NCBI GenBank assembly: GCA_934438135.1
Contig: CAKSBP010000049.1
Coordinates: 1 to 21,593 of the forward strand
Reading direction: 5' to 3'
From: an uncultured Clostridium sp.
Lineage (GTDB): Bacteria; Bacillota; Clostridia; Lachnospirales; Lachnospiraceae
Length of the DNA: 21,593 nt
This document shows, one piece after another, positions 12,562 to 20,069 of this stretch (position 1 is its first letter; every line of letters starts with the position of its first letter). The notes beneath the pieces were generated by a model that saw nothing but the letters and a program-made list of their open reading frames with translations, made no database searches and was not told the DNA's origin. A program made the position numbers and the translations under genes.

Positions 12562-13490
12562 AGTCTTATAAAGTAAGCTGCATAGCAGACAAGCATAATA
12601 ATGCCGCCGCTTCTTGTCAGTTTTTTATTCTTCAATACGCAGACAAGTAAAAGAACTGCGGAAAGAATACATATTATGTTGTCAAATACAAAGCTTTGTG
12701 CGTAATTGAGTGGTACAATAATCGCAGTTGTGCCAAGTACAAATAGAAGGTTGAAGATATTGCTTCCTACGATATTTCCAATGGCAATATCTGCTTTTCC
12801 TTTCAGGGCAGCGGTTGCAGAAGTAACCAGTTCTGGAAGGGAAGTGCCAAAGGCGACGATGGTAAGACCAATAAAACGCTGGCCAAGACCAAGCTTTTTG
12901 GCAATATAGGACGCACTGTCTACCGTCAGATTACTTCCCCATACAATTGCAATAAGACCGATAATCGTGGCAAGAACCATTTTCCATAGACGATCATTTT
13001 CACCGCTTTCTGGAATGTCTTCTATTGTTTGTCCCTTTTTCGCAAGCTGTAATAGATAAAATAAAAATACAAGGAAGAAACCCCATAAAATAATACCGTC
13101 CATCAGACCAATTGTACCGTCGGATTTTCCAAGGAACAATATGAGAGCTGAAATTAAAATAACGAATGGAACTTCAAATTTTAAAGTAGATTCCTGAATT
13201 GAGACTGGAATAATCACAGATGTGATACCAAGAATCAAAAGAATGTTCATCACGTTACTTCCTAGTACATTGCCAAGTGCAATATCTGCATTTCCTTTTA
13301 AGCCAGCAGTAATTCCAACAGCTGCTTCTGGAGCACTGGTTCCAAAAGCTACAATAGTAAGTCCGATAACCAGCTGTGGAATATGAAACTTATCGGCTAT
13401 TTTTGACGCACCGTCAACGAACCAGTCTGCACCTTTAATCAAAAGAACGAATCCAATGACTAAAAGCATAAATTGTAATAGCATTTCCAT
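12546..13490 (-). CDS. Calcium/sodium antiporter, CaCA family (YrbG-like)
   Basis: This 314-aa, roughly ten-helix membrane protein belongs to the Ca2+/cation antiporter superfamily, exchanging Na+ (or H+) for Ca2+ across the cytoplasmic membrane. It shows the two inverted alpha-repeats that define the family: FGTSAPE with GNVLGSN (first repeat, from residue 49) and FGTSLPE with GNIVGSN (second repeat, from residue 214). Acidic residues E55 and E220 are the expected ion ligands. A hydrophilic linker (about 151-168) separates the halves. The ATG at 13490 follows AAAGGA on the minus strand. A TATAAT-like -10 lies at plus positions 13514-13519, without a convincing -35. Ion specificity is family knowledge, not seen here. 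Confidence 0.93.
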   Translation of the reverse strand: MEMLLQFMLLVIGFVLLIKGADWFVDGASKIADKFHIPQLVIGLTIVAFGTSAPEAAVGITAGLKGNADIALGNVLGSNVMNILLILGITSVIIPVSIQESTLKFEVPFVILISALILFLGKSDGTIGLMDGIILWGFFLVFLFYLLQLAKKGQTIEDIPESGENDRLWKMVLATIIGLIAIVWGSNLTVDSASYIAKKLGLGQRFIGLTIVAFGTSLPELVTSATAALKGKADIAIGNIVGSNIFNLLFVLGTTAIIVPLNYAQSFVFDNIICILSAVLLLVCVLKNKKLTRSGGIIMLVCYAAYFIRLYLSI

Positions 13491-13513
13491 AAAATATATC
13501 CTTTCTTTTAGGC

Positions 13514-13519
13514 ATTATA
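13514..13519 (-). promoter_or_regulatory. Possible -10 element of the antiporter gene
   Basis: On the minus strand this reads TATAAT, 24 nt upstream of the start codon. The best -35 at 17 bp, TGATTG, is poor, so the call is tentative. Confidence 0.35.
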
Positions 13520-13649
13520 CATGTAAAAATACACTTCAATCATGTAAATGAGAGTTATTGTAAAATGGAAAAAATAGAATGTCAAGGTAAATTAGTAAAA
13601 AATCAGTTTTTGGATCATAGAATGTAACAAACGTGGCTGAGGTAGATTT

Positions 13650-14204
13650 ATGAAAAAGAAATTTGCACTTCTTTCCATGAACCTTATTTATTATTTCACA
13701 TTTGTACTATTGTTAATCGTTCTAATTTTTCCTCATACTACCTTTTTTTATAGTACACACTTTGGAATGTCTTTTCTAGAACGGGTGAATACACACAATA
13801 TTTACCTGGTGGCTGGTGAAAGCTATAAAATTAAGCCATTTTCCATAAAACATATTTCAACGTATAAAACTTATAATTTCCGGGTTGCAGATGTAATGCC
13901 GTGGGGAACGGTGATTGCAAAGCATCCTGGAACAACAGCTGTTCAGGTAAAATGTAATGGGAATAAGTTTCGTTACCGGGTCTACGTATTTCAGATTAGT
14001 AAGAGCCGGCTTTGTATCGGGAAAGGAGAACGAAAGCGGTTAAGAGTGAAAAACCGGGTTGGCAGGGTGAGATGGAAAAGCATGGATAAGCGTATTGCTA
14101 CCGTGAATCAGGCGGGGCTGGTAAAAGGAGAGAACAAAGGTGAAACGTATGTATCCGCCAGAGTCAAGGGAAGAACCTTACGGTGCAGAATTACCGTTCG
14201 ATAA
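13650..14204 (+). CDS. Membrane-anchored or secreted protein with BIG2-type Ig-like domain
   Basis: The 184-aa product has one N-terminal hydrophobic helix (about 8-28) after a basic start, so it is a signal anchor or signal peptide. The C-terminal part (117-184) reads as a bacterial Ig-like BIG2 domain: GKGERKRLRVK, then RWKSMDKRIATVNQAGLVKG, a KGETYVSARVKG strand and a final CRITV. Residues 50-116 look like a more diverged copy of the same fold (LVAGESYKIKP, then PGTTAVQVKCNG and VYVFQ). Such domains mediate surface adhesion or spacing. The protein is very basic. ATG 13650 follows a modest GAGG (13639-13642). The carboxypeptidase gene follows 89 nt downstream, suggesting an envelope role. 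Specific function is unknown. Confidence 0.8.
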   Translation: MKKKFALLSMNLIYYFTFVLLLIVLIFPHTTFFYSTHFGMSFLERVNTHNIYLVAGESYKIKPFSIKHISTYKTYNFRVADVMPWGTVIAKHPGTTAVQVKCNGNKFRYRVYVFQISKSRLCIGKGERKRLRVKNRVGRVRWKSMDKRIATVNQAGLVKGENKGETYVSARVKGRTLRCRITVR

Positions 14205-14293
14205 GAAAGAATAGTAGAGTTAGAAATAACAGGCATATTTTCGCAGGTTTCCGACTAAATATAATACTAATAAAATAGTACGGTGAATTTTAA

Positions 14294-15568
14294 ATGAAAA
14301 GGGTTCTTGCTTTTTTATTAAGCTTTGTTATGATTTTAAGCGGTATCACAGGAAGCATACCGGTTTACGCATCAGAAAAGACAACGCAGGATGAAGATAC
14401 GACAGCGAGTCTGGCTGGAGAAGATAAAGAAACAGCAGCAGAAAATAAGACGGCAGACGAGAGTACACCGGCACTGAATCTGGCATCAGAAGCAGCAGTT
14501 CTTTTGGAAGGTTCTACTGGTACGATTTTATATGAGAAAAATAAAGACCAGAAGAGATTTCCAGCAAGTATTACGAAAATCATGACATTGATTCTGATTT
14601 TTGAAGCACTGGATTCTGGAAAAATAAAATTGACGGATGAAGTGACGGTAAGCGAACATGCTGCATCTATGGGCGGTTCTCAGGTATACTTGGAGCCGAA
14701 TGAAAAGCAGACAGTGGATACAATGATTAAATGTATTAGTATTGCAAGTGCGAATGACTGCTGTGTTGCTATGGCAGAGTATCTGGCAGGATCGGAACCA
14801 GGATTTGTTAAGAAAATGAATGCCAAAGCAGCAGAACTCGGTATGAAAAATACCCAGTTTAAAAACTGCTGTGGATTGGATGATGATATTACAGATGGAC
14901 ATTATTCCAGTGCATACGATGTAGCACTGATGTCCAGAGAATTGATTATGAAGCATCCCGAGATTTCAAAATATTCGACAACTTGGATGGATACTATTAC
15001 TCATGTAACGAAAAAAGGAGAGACCCAGTTTGGTCTTACTAATACCAATAAACTGGTACGTACATATACAGGAATCACTGGTTTGAAAACCGGTTCTACC
15101 AGCAAAGCTAAATATTGTCTTTCTGCAACTGCACAACGGGATGGAATGAATTTAATTGCAGTTGTTATGGCGGCACCAGAGCCGAAAGCCAGATTTGGTG
15201 AAGCTGCAGCACTTTTGGATTATGGATTTTCCTGCTGCACTATGTATCACGATGACAACAAAGATTTGAAGTTGAAGCCAGTTGCAGTTAAACGTGGTGT
15301 TACTGATCATGTAAATCCGGCTGTGATATCAAAATTCAGTTATCTTTTATTAAAGGGACAGTCCGCAGATAAAATTACGAAAAAGATTGTTTATCAAAAA
15401 AATTTACAGGCACCAATTAAAGATGGTCAGACAGTGGGAGAGATTCGTTATTTCTATGATGGGAAAAAAATCGGCAGCGTGCCGGTTATTACTGCCTGTA
15501 AAGTGGATAAAGCAAAATTTTCTGATTATATGCAGAAAGTTGTCAATAAATTTTTTGTCGCAGAATAA
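14294..15568 (+). CDS. D-alanyl-D-alanine carboxypeptidase, DacF/PBP5 type (copy 1)
   Basis: Low-molecular-weight penicillin-binding protein that removes the terminal D-Ala from peptidoglycan stem peptides outside the membrane. The 424-aa product has a signal peptide (cleavage likely after VYASE near residue 27), a Thr/Glu/Ala-rich linker to about residue 60, and the serine peptidase S11 motifs: SITK (92-95, catalytic serine and lysine), SAN (152-154) and KTG (265-267). The C-terminal beta-rich domain ends in an amphipathic stretch (SDYMQKVVNKFF) likely to hold it on the membrane. ATG 14294 follows a weak GGTGA. Family members act in vegetative or spore cortex peptidoglycan; the DacF branch is sporulation-linked, but assignment to that branch is inference. 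Confidence 0.93.
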   Translation: MKRVLAFLLSFVMILSGITGSIPVYASEKTTQDEDTTASLAGEDKETAAENKTADESTPALNLASEAAVLLEGSTGTILYEKNKDQKRFPASITKIMTLILIFEALDSGKIKLTDEVTVSEHAASMGGSQVYLEPNEKQTVDTMIKCISIASANDCCVAMAEYLAGSEPGFVKKMNAKAAELGMKNTQFKNCCGLDDDITDGHYSSAYDVALMSRELIMKHPEISKYSTTWMDTITHVTKKGETQFGLTNTNKLVRTYTGITGLKTGSTSKAKYCLSATAQRDGMNLIAVVMAAPEPKARFGEAAALLDYGFSCCTMYHDDNKDLKLKPVAVKRGVTDHVNPAVISKFSYLLLKGQSADKITKKIVYQKNLQAPIKDGQTVGEIRYFYDGKKIGSVPVITACKVDKAKFSDYMQKVVNKFFVAE

Positions 15569-15622
15569 TTAAATCTGCAATTTAACTTGCTAAATCAGGG
15601 GTTTATTAGTAAAATAAGTGTA

Positions 15623-15650
15623 GCTGTACGGGCAGGGATGCCTGTACAGC
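15623..15650 (+). other. Stable hairpin upstream of scpA
   Basis: GCTGTACGGGCA (15623-15634) pairs with TGCCTGTACAGC (15639-15650), 12 bp with one G-U, 4-nt loop GGGA. No T-tract follows (GAAAAGCAGAAAAAGG), so it is not an ordinary terminator. It lies 28 nt before the scpA start. Confidence 0.6.
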
Positions 15651-15678
15651 GAAAAGCAGAAAAAGGTTTGGTGGAAGT

Positions 15679-16461
15679 ATGGGCATACCCGTAAAGCTGG
15701 AGGTATTTGAAGGACCTCTGGACTTATTATTGCATTTAATTGATAAAAATAAAGTGAATATATACGATATTCCGATTGTGACCATTACAGAACAGTATAT
15801 GGAATATGTAAACGGCATGACCGAACAGAAATTAGATGTCATGAGCGAGTTTCTGGTTATGGCGGCAACACTTCTGAATATTAAATCGAAGATGCTTCTT
15901 CCAAAAGTGCACAATGAAGAGGAAGAAGAGGATCCGAGAAAAGAATTGGTAGAGCGTCTCTTAGAGTACAAATTGTACAAGTATATGTCTTATGAGTTAA
16001 AAGACAAGGAATTAGATGCGTCCAGAGTACTTTTTAAAGAACCAACGGTTCCAGAGGAGATTAAAAACTATAAAGAACAGGTTGATTTGGGACAGCTTCT
16101 CTCCGGGCTTACACTGTCTAAATTAAATGCAGTGTTTCATTCGGTCATGAAACGCCAAATTGACAAGGTCGATCCAATTCGAAGCCGGTTTGGAAAGATT
16201 AAAAAAGAAGAAGTGAGTTTGGAAGGAAAGATGGAAGAAATTAAAGCGTATGGAGAAAGACACAGAACATTCAGCTTTCGAAATCTTCTGGAAGCACAGT
16301 GCAGTAAAATGAATATTATTGTTACCTTTTTAGGGATACTTGAATTAATGAAATCAGGATGGATCCAGATTGTACAGGAAGAAATTTTTGACGATATCCG
16401 GATTACATACTTAGATAGGAGTCAGGAAATTGGAAATGAAACAGGCGGAGGCCAAAATTGA
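15679..16461 (+). CDS. scpA: Segregation and condensation protein A
   Basis: ScpA is the kleisin that bridges the SMC dimer with ScpB in bacterial condensin, needed for chromosome compaction and segregation. The 260-aa product begins with the hallmark FEGPLDLLLHLIDKNKVNIYDIPI (residues 9-32 region), has the LVMAATLLNIKSKMLLP helix, an acidic linker (EEEEEDPRKE) and a C-terminal winged-helix that would contact the SMC head. Length is normal. ATG 15679 follows GGTGGAAG. The 3' end overlaps scpB by up to 32 bp, indicating translational coupling, as expected for a fixed-ratio complex. Confidence 0.97.
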   Translation: MGIPVKLEVFEGPLDLLLHLIDKNKVNIYDIPIVTITEQYMEYVNGMTEQKLDVMSEFLVMAATLLNIKSKMLLPKVHNEEEEEDPRKELVERLLEYKLYKYMSYELKDKELDASRVLFKEPTVPEEIKNYKEQVDLGQLLSGLTLSKLNAVFHSVMKRQIDKVDPIRSRFGKIKKEEVSLEGKMEEIKAYGERHRTFSFRNLLEAQCSKMNIIVTFLGILELMKSGWIQIVQEEIFDDIRITYLDRSQEIGNETGGGQN

Positions 16462-16999
16462 GGCCATTTTATTTACACTGGGAGAAGCAGTGGAATGTGA
16501 CCGGATTGCACAAGCTATCGGGCATGATGTGGAGACGACCAGAAAAATCATTCATCATATGATGGATACGTATGAACAGGAAGACCGGGGAATACAGATT
16601 ATAGAACTGGATACATCATTTCAGCTTTGCACCAAGGCAGAACTGTATGAAACCATTGTGAAGATTACCCATGTGCCGAAGAAGCATCTTTTGACGGATG
16701 TGCTGTTAGAGACATTATCTATTATTGCATACAAACAGCCGATTACAAAGATTGAGATTGAGGCAATTCGAGGAGTAAAAAGTGACCATGCAGTAAACAA
16801 GCTGGTGGAATATGAGCTGGTGGAGGAGGTCGGAAGACTGGATGCACCAGGAAAACCAATTCTGTTTGGAACAACCGAGGCATTTCTTCGAAACTTTGGA
16901 ATTCATTCTCTGGATGATCTGCCAACAGCAAATTCAGACAAACTGGAAGACTTTAAACTGGAAGCAGAAGAAGAGCTGCAGATGAAACTGGATTTATAA
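16436..16999 (+). CDS. scpB: Segregation and condensation protein B
   Basis: ScpB binds the ScpA kleisin as a dimer in the SMC complex. The 187-aa product has two winged-helix domains: the first from AKIEAILFTLGEAVECDRIAQAIG, the second around LLETLSIIAYKQPITKIEIEAIRG with the conserved IAYKQPIT, then GRLDAPGKPILFGTT and a LDDLP tail. Two starts are possible: TTG 16430 (AGGAG 8 nt upstream) and ATG 16436 (AGGA 8 nt upstream). ATG is preferred. Either start lies inside scpA. The metallophosphoesterase gene follows 20 nt downstream, so the three are probably one operon. Confidence 0.96.
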   Translation: MKQAEAKIEAILFTLGEAVECDRIAQAIGHDVETTRKIIHHMMDTYEQEDRGIQIIELDTSFQLCTKAELYETIVKITHVPKKHLLTDVLLETLSIIAYKQPITKIEIEAIRGVKSDHAVNKLVEYELVEEVGRLDAPGKPILFGTTEAFLRNFGIHSLDDLPTANSDKLEDFKLEAEEELQMKLDL

Positions 17000-17019
17000 T
17001 CTGGAAGGAGAGGAATGCC

Positions 17020-17898
17020 ATGAATCTGTATATTATTCTGGGAATTGTGATTCTTATGATGATTATTCTTGGAACTGTTTATATTATATGGATAAATGAA
17101 CAAATTGAGCTTGTTTTCTATGAAGCAGAAACTGACAGCATACAAAGAGGCAGAGAACCGATTAAAATTGTCATGTTGTCGGATTTACACGACCATGAGT
17201 TTGGAGCAGGAAATGAACGGTTGTTACAGGCTGTGCGTAGGCAGAAACCGGATTTGATTCTGATTGCAGGCGATATGTTTGTGAAGAAACCGGATTTTCA
17301 AGGGGGAACTGTACTGCCTTTTATTAAGAAGCTTTTGGAAATTGCTCCTGTTTTTTATGGGAATGGAAACCATGAGAAAAAAGTGCGGGATTTCTGGGAG
17401 GAGAGTAGAGAAGCATTTGTTTCTTACAGACAGGAACTTCGCGATGCAGGAGTTAAATATCTGGAAAATGAAACCTGTGATATTATTATAAAAGGGCAGA
17501 ATTTTCACATCGCCGGCCTGGATTTGGATCTGATACATTATCAGAAAATCTGGCATCCGATTCTACTTACCCAGAAAGAATTAATCGAGAGCATCGGAAG
17601 GCCCAAAGAAGATTGCTGTAATATTCTGATTGCTCATAATCCACAGTATTTTTCTTTTTATAAGGAATGGGGAGCAGATTTGATTGTATCTGGGCATGTG
17701 CATGGAGGAATTATGATTCTGCCGTTTTTAGGTGGTGTCATTGCACCGAATTATCGATTATTTCCAAAATACGATTCGGGGAAATTCCAGGAAGGAAAGA
17801 GTACTATGGTTCTAAGCCGTGGCTTAGGTGTCCATTCGATAAAACTCCGGTTTTTTAATAAGCCGGAATTATCGGTAATCTATCTGAAAGGAAAATAA
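17020..17898 (+). CDS. Membrane-anchored metallophosphoesterase (YkuE/YaeI-like)
   Basis: The 292-aa product is a calcineurin-like metallophosphoesterase with one N-terminal transmembrane helix (about 3-24). All five metal-site motifs are present in order: SDLHDHEFG (D55, H57), IAGDMF, YGNGNHEKK, IAHNPQ and VSGHVHGG. The dimetal site is therefore complete. Similar anchored proteins (YkuE, YaeI) are thought to hydrolyse phosphodiesters in lipid precursors near the envelope; substrate here is unknown. AAGGAG (17005-17010) gives 9 nt spacing to ATG 17020. An out-of-frame ATG-CCA-TGA at 17015-17023 overlaps the start codon as a two-codon minimal frame. It sits between scpB and a carboxypeptidase gene. 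Confidence 0.9.
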   Translation: MNLYIILGIVILMMIILGTVYIIWINEQIELVFYEAETDSIQRGREPIKIVMLSDLHDHEFGAGNERLLQAVRRQKPDLILIAGDMFVKKPDFQGGTVLPFIKKLLEIAPVFYGNGNHEKKVRDFWEESREAFVSYRQELRDAGVKYLENETCDIIIKGQNFHIAGLDLDLIHYQKIWHPILLTQKELIESIGRPKEDCCNILIAHNPQYFSFYKEWGADLIVSGHVHGGIMILPFLGGVIAPNYRLFPKYDSGKFQEGKSTMVLSRGLGVHSIKLRFFNKPELSVIYLKGK

Positions 17899-17991
17899 AG
17901 AAATGAGAAATCCCATGTATAATTTTTCAACTTCTAATGCAAACTAGATATTATGGCATAAAAAATGAAATGAGAGGCTTGAGAACGAAGT

Positions 17992-19266
17992 ATGAAAAAG
18001 AAAACGTGGCTTATGAGAGGAGCAGCTGTGCTGATAACAGCAGCCATGGCTGCAACAGCAGTAATTCCTCAAAATAAAATCGTATCGGCAGAATCTCAGG
18101 TTCTGGAAGAAGAAAATAAAACCGATATTAGTGAAACTCCTTCCGAGTTAAGACAGCTTTACGCTCAATCAGCATGTATGATGGATGGTGATAGTGGGCG
18201 GATTTTATTTGAAAAAAATGCACAGGAACAGAGACCGATGGCAAGTACAACCAAAATTTTAACCTGCATTGTTACACTGGAAAATGCAAATCTGGATGAT
18301 GTAATAACGGTTTCTGCTCATGCAGCAAAGCAGCCTGATGTTCAGCTGAATGCCCTTGCTGGAGAACAGTTTAAATTGAAAAACCTGCTATATTCCCTTA
18401 TGCTGGAATCACATAATGATAGTGCAGTAGCAATTGCTGAGTACATTGGTGGTTCTGTAGAAGGATTTGCTGCAATGATGAATCAGAAAGCAAAGGAAAT
18501 TGGATGTACCAAATATCATTTTGTTACGCCGAATGGACTGGATTCCCAGGATAGCGGCGGACAGCATTCGATTTCTGCAGAAGATTTGGCAAAAATCATG
18601 CGTTACTGTATCAAAGAGTCTCCAAAGAGTAAGGAGTTTTTAGAAATTACGAGAACACCTTCCGTAACGTTTTCCAATGAATCTGGTTCCCGTTCTTTTT
18701 CCTGTAACAACCATAATGCATTTCTTCATATGATGAGTGGTGCCTTGACCGGAAAAACTGGTTTTACCGGGAAAGCTGGATACTGCTACATTGGTGTGGT
18801 AAAAAGTGAAGAAAGAACATTTATTGTTGCACTGCTGGCCTGTGGATGGCCACATAATAAAACATATAAATGGTCCGATATGCGCAAACTTGTAAACTAT
18901 GGAATGAAATATTATCAGTTTCAAAATATTTTGGAAAAGGATAAGAAACTAAAGTCTGTAAAAGTGGAAGATGGTATTCCTAAGAGTGGAAATCGGAAGG
19001 ATACAGCATATACCAGTCTTAAGGTGGACTATGAAAGTGACAACAGCTTAAATGTTTTATTGAAGGATGGAGAAAAGGTGGAAATTGTCTATGACATTCC
19101 GAAAAAGATACAGGCACCGGTATGTGCCGGAGACGTAGTTGGTTCTGTTTCTTATTATTTGGATGGAGAAGAATTGAAGAAATATCCGATTTTTGTAGAA
19201 AAACCAGTAAAAAGAATAAACTTTGGCTGGTGTCTCAGACACCTGTTCGACAATTTTCTAGTATAA
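17992..19266 (+). CDS. D-alanyl-D-alanine carboxypeptidase, DacF/PBP5 type (copy 2)
   Basis: Second S11-family carboxypeptidase of the window, 424 aa. It has a signal peptide (basic start, hydrophobic 11-25, cleavage likely near VSAES at 31-35), then STTK (85-88), SHN (140-142) and KTG (255-257), the complete catalytic set. The C-terminal domain ends in INFGWCLRHLFDNFLV, an amphipathic or hydrophobic membrane-holding tail like that of PBP5/DacA. The spacing of motifs and the loop sequences differ clearly from copy 1, so the two are old paralogues, not a recent duplication. The ribosome binding site is weak (GAGAGG 14 nt upstream, GAACGAAG nearer). It may be read from the scpAB operon or from a promoter in 17899-17991, where I see no strong match. 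Confidence 0.93.
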   Translation: MKKKTWLMRGAAVLITAAMAATAVIPQNKIVSAESQVLEEENKTDISETPSELRQLYAQSACMMDGDSGRILFEKNAQEQRPMASTTKILTCIVTLENANLDDVITVSAHAAKQPDVQLNALAGEQFKLKNLLYSLMLESHNDSAVAIAEYIGGSVEGFAAMMNQKAKEIGCTKYHFVTPNGLDSQDSGGQHSISAEDLAKIMRYCIKESPKSKEFLEITRTPSVTFSNESGSRSFSCNNHNAFLHMMSGALTGKTGFTGKAGYCYIGVVKSEERTFIVALLACGWPHNKTYKWSDMRKLVNYGMKYYQFQNILEKDKKLKSVKVEDGIPKSGNRKDTAYTSLKVDYESDNSLNVLLKDGEKVEIVYDIPKKIQAPVCAGDVVGSVSYYLDGEELKKYPIFVEKPVKRINFGWCLRHLFDNFLV

Positions 19267-19277
19267 TCTAGTATAAA
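19258..19277 (+). repeat. 10-bp tandem repeat across the stop codon of carboxypeptidase copy 2
   Basis: CTAGTATAAT (19258-19267) is followed directly by CTAGTATAAA (19268-19277). The first unit contains the TAA stop. An AT-rich hairpin ATTAGA/TCTAAT at 19299-19313 lies downstream without a T-tract. The rest of the 149-base gap to the next gene holds only its promoter. Confidence 0.7.
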
Positions 19278-19373
19278 TTAAATAAACGGCATAAATTTAT
19301 TAGAAATTCTAATGAAACAGGCGTAAATTAATGTCAAAATAATAAAAAAAAGAATGATTTCTTAAGTTCCATC

Positions 19374-19382
19374 TGCTATAAT
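19374..19382 (+). promoter_or_regulatory. Extended -10 promoter of the HD-domain gene
   Basis: TGCTATAAT is a perfect extended -10 (TGnTATAAT) with no good -35 at 16-17 bp, as is usual for this promoter type. The ATG is 33 nt downstream. Confidence 0.6.
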
Positions 19383-19415
19383 ATAGCTATTGCTTTAGGT
19401 TAGAGGAGACAAAAG

Positions 19416-19919
19416 ATGCAACGAACAGAAACATTGATTAAAGAAATGATTCGTTATTATACAGGAGATCCGAAAAGAATCCAACATTTTATCAAGGTGC
19501 ATAGTTTCGCTAAGACAATTGGGATTTTAGAAAAACTAGATAAAACAACATTATATACATTAGAGACAGCTGCTCTTGTTCATGACATTGGAATTAAGAA
19601 ATGCGAAGAGTTATATGGGGACTGTAATGGAAAACTTCAGGAACAGGAAGGCCCTCAGGCAGCAAGGGAACTATTAGAGCAGTTAGGATACGATGAGAAG
19701 GTTATAGGAAGAGTATGCTTCCTGGTAGGACATCATCATACGTATGACTGTATTGATAAAGTAGATTATCAGATTTTGGTAGAAGCGGATTTTCTGGTAA
19801 ATATGTACGAAGAACAATTGGAAAAGGCGACAATTGAAAATGCATATCGCCGTATTTTTAAAACATCTTCTGGAAGATTTATGTGCCGTCAGATGTTTGA
19901 TTTAAGTAACTGTAATTAG
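19416..19919 (+). CDS. HD-domain phosphohydrolase
   Basis: The 167-aa product is a small single-domain HD protein. The metal-binding pattern is visible: H29 in the first helix region (KVHSFAKTIG), HDIG at 56-59 (H56, D57), GHHHTYD near residue 109 and the distal aspartate in LVEADFLVNM. HD proteins of this size hydrolyse phosphate esters of nucleotides or related compounds; substrate cannot be inferred. ATG 19416 follows AGAGGAG with 7 nt spacing. It has its own promoter and a strong terminator, so it is probably monocistronic. Confidence 0.88.
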   Translation: MQRTETLIKEMIRYYTGDPKRIQHFIKVHSFAKTIGILEKLDKTTLYTLETAALVHDIGIKKCEELYGDCNGKLQEQEGPQAARELLEQLGYDEKVIGRVCFLVGHHHTYDCIDKVDYQILVEADFLVNMYEEQLEKATIENAYRRIFKTSSGRFMCRQMFDLSNCN

Positions 19920-19985
19920 CACTTACATGTACGTAAGATGAAAGAAGTCTGAAAAGAGGTATTTTTTTGTATTTTAAATGTATAG

Positions 19986-20031
19986 AAAAACTGCTGTTAA
20001 TGGCGTAAACGTCGGTGATAGCAGTTTTTTT
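19986..20031 (+). terminator. Intrinsic terminator after the HD-domain gene
   Basis: AAAAACTGCTGTTA (19986-19999) pairs with TGATAGCAGTTTTT (20016-20029) with wobbles, followed by more Ts. The A-rich left flank would also allow termination on the minus strand. The arms share ACTGCT/AGCAGT with the hairpin at the right window edge. Confidence 0.88.
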
Positions 20032-20069
20032 ATGTAAATAGAAGTTTTAAATATAAAGAGGAGAAAAGT

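Noticed and set aside
14233..14265. Possible sporulation sigma factor promoter (GCATATT with downstream TATAAT) before carboxypeptidase copy 1
   Set aside because: The -35 resembles sigma-E or sigma-F elements only loosely and the -10 does not match at the right spacing; not strong enough to list.
14528..14956. 142-codon minus-strand frame opposite carboxypeptidase copy 1
   Set aside because: Cys- and His-rich translation typical of an antisense shadow; the plus strand has all three S11 motifs there.
15387..15572. 61-codon alternative-frame reading frame at the end of carboxypeptidase copy 1
   Set aside because: Fully contained in the real gene in another frame, with no independent start signals.
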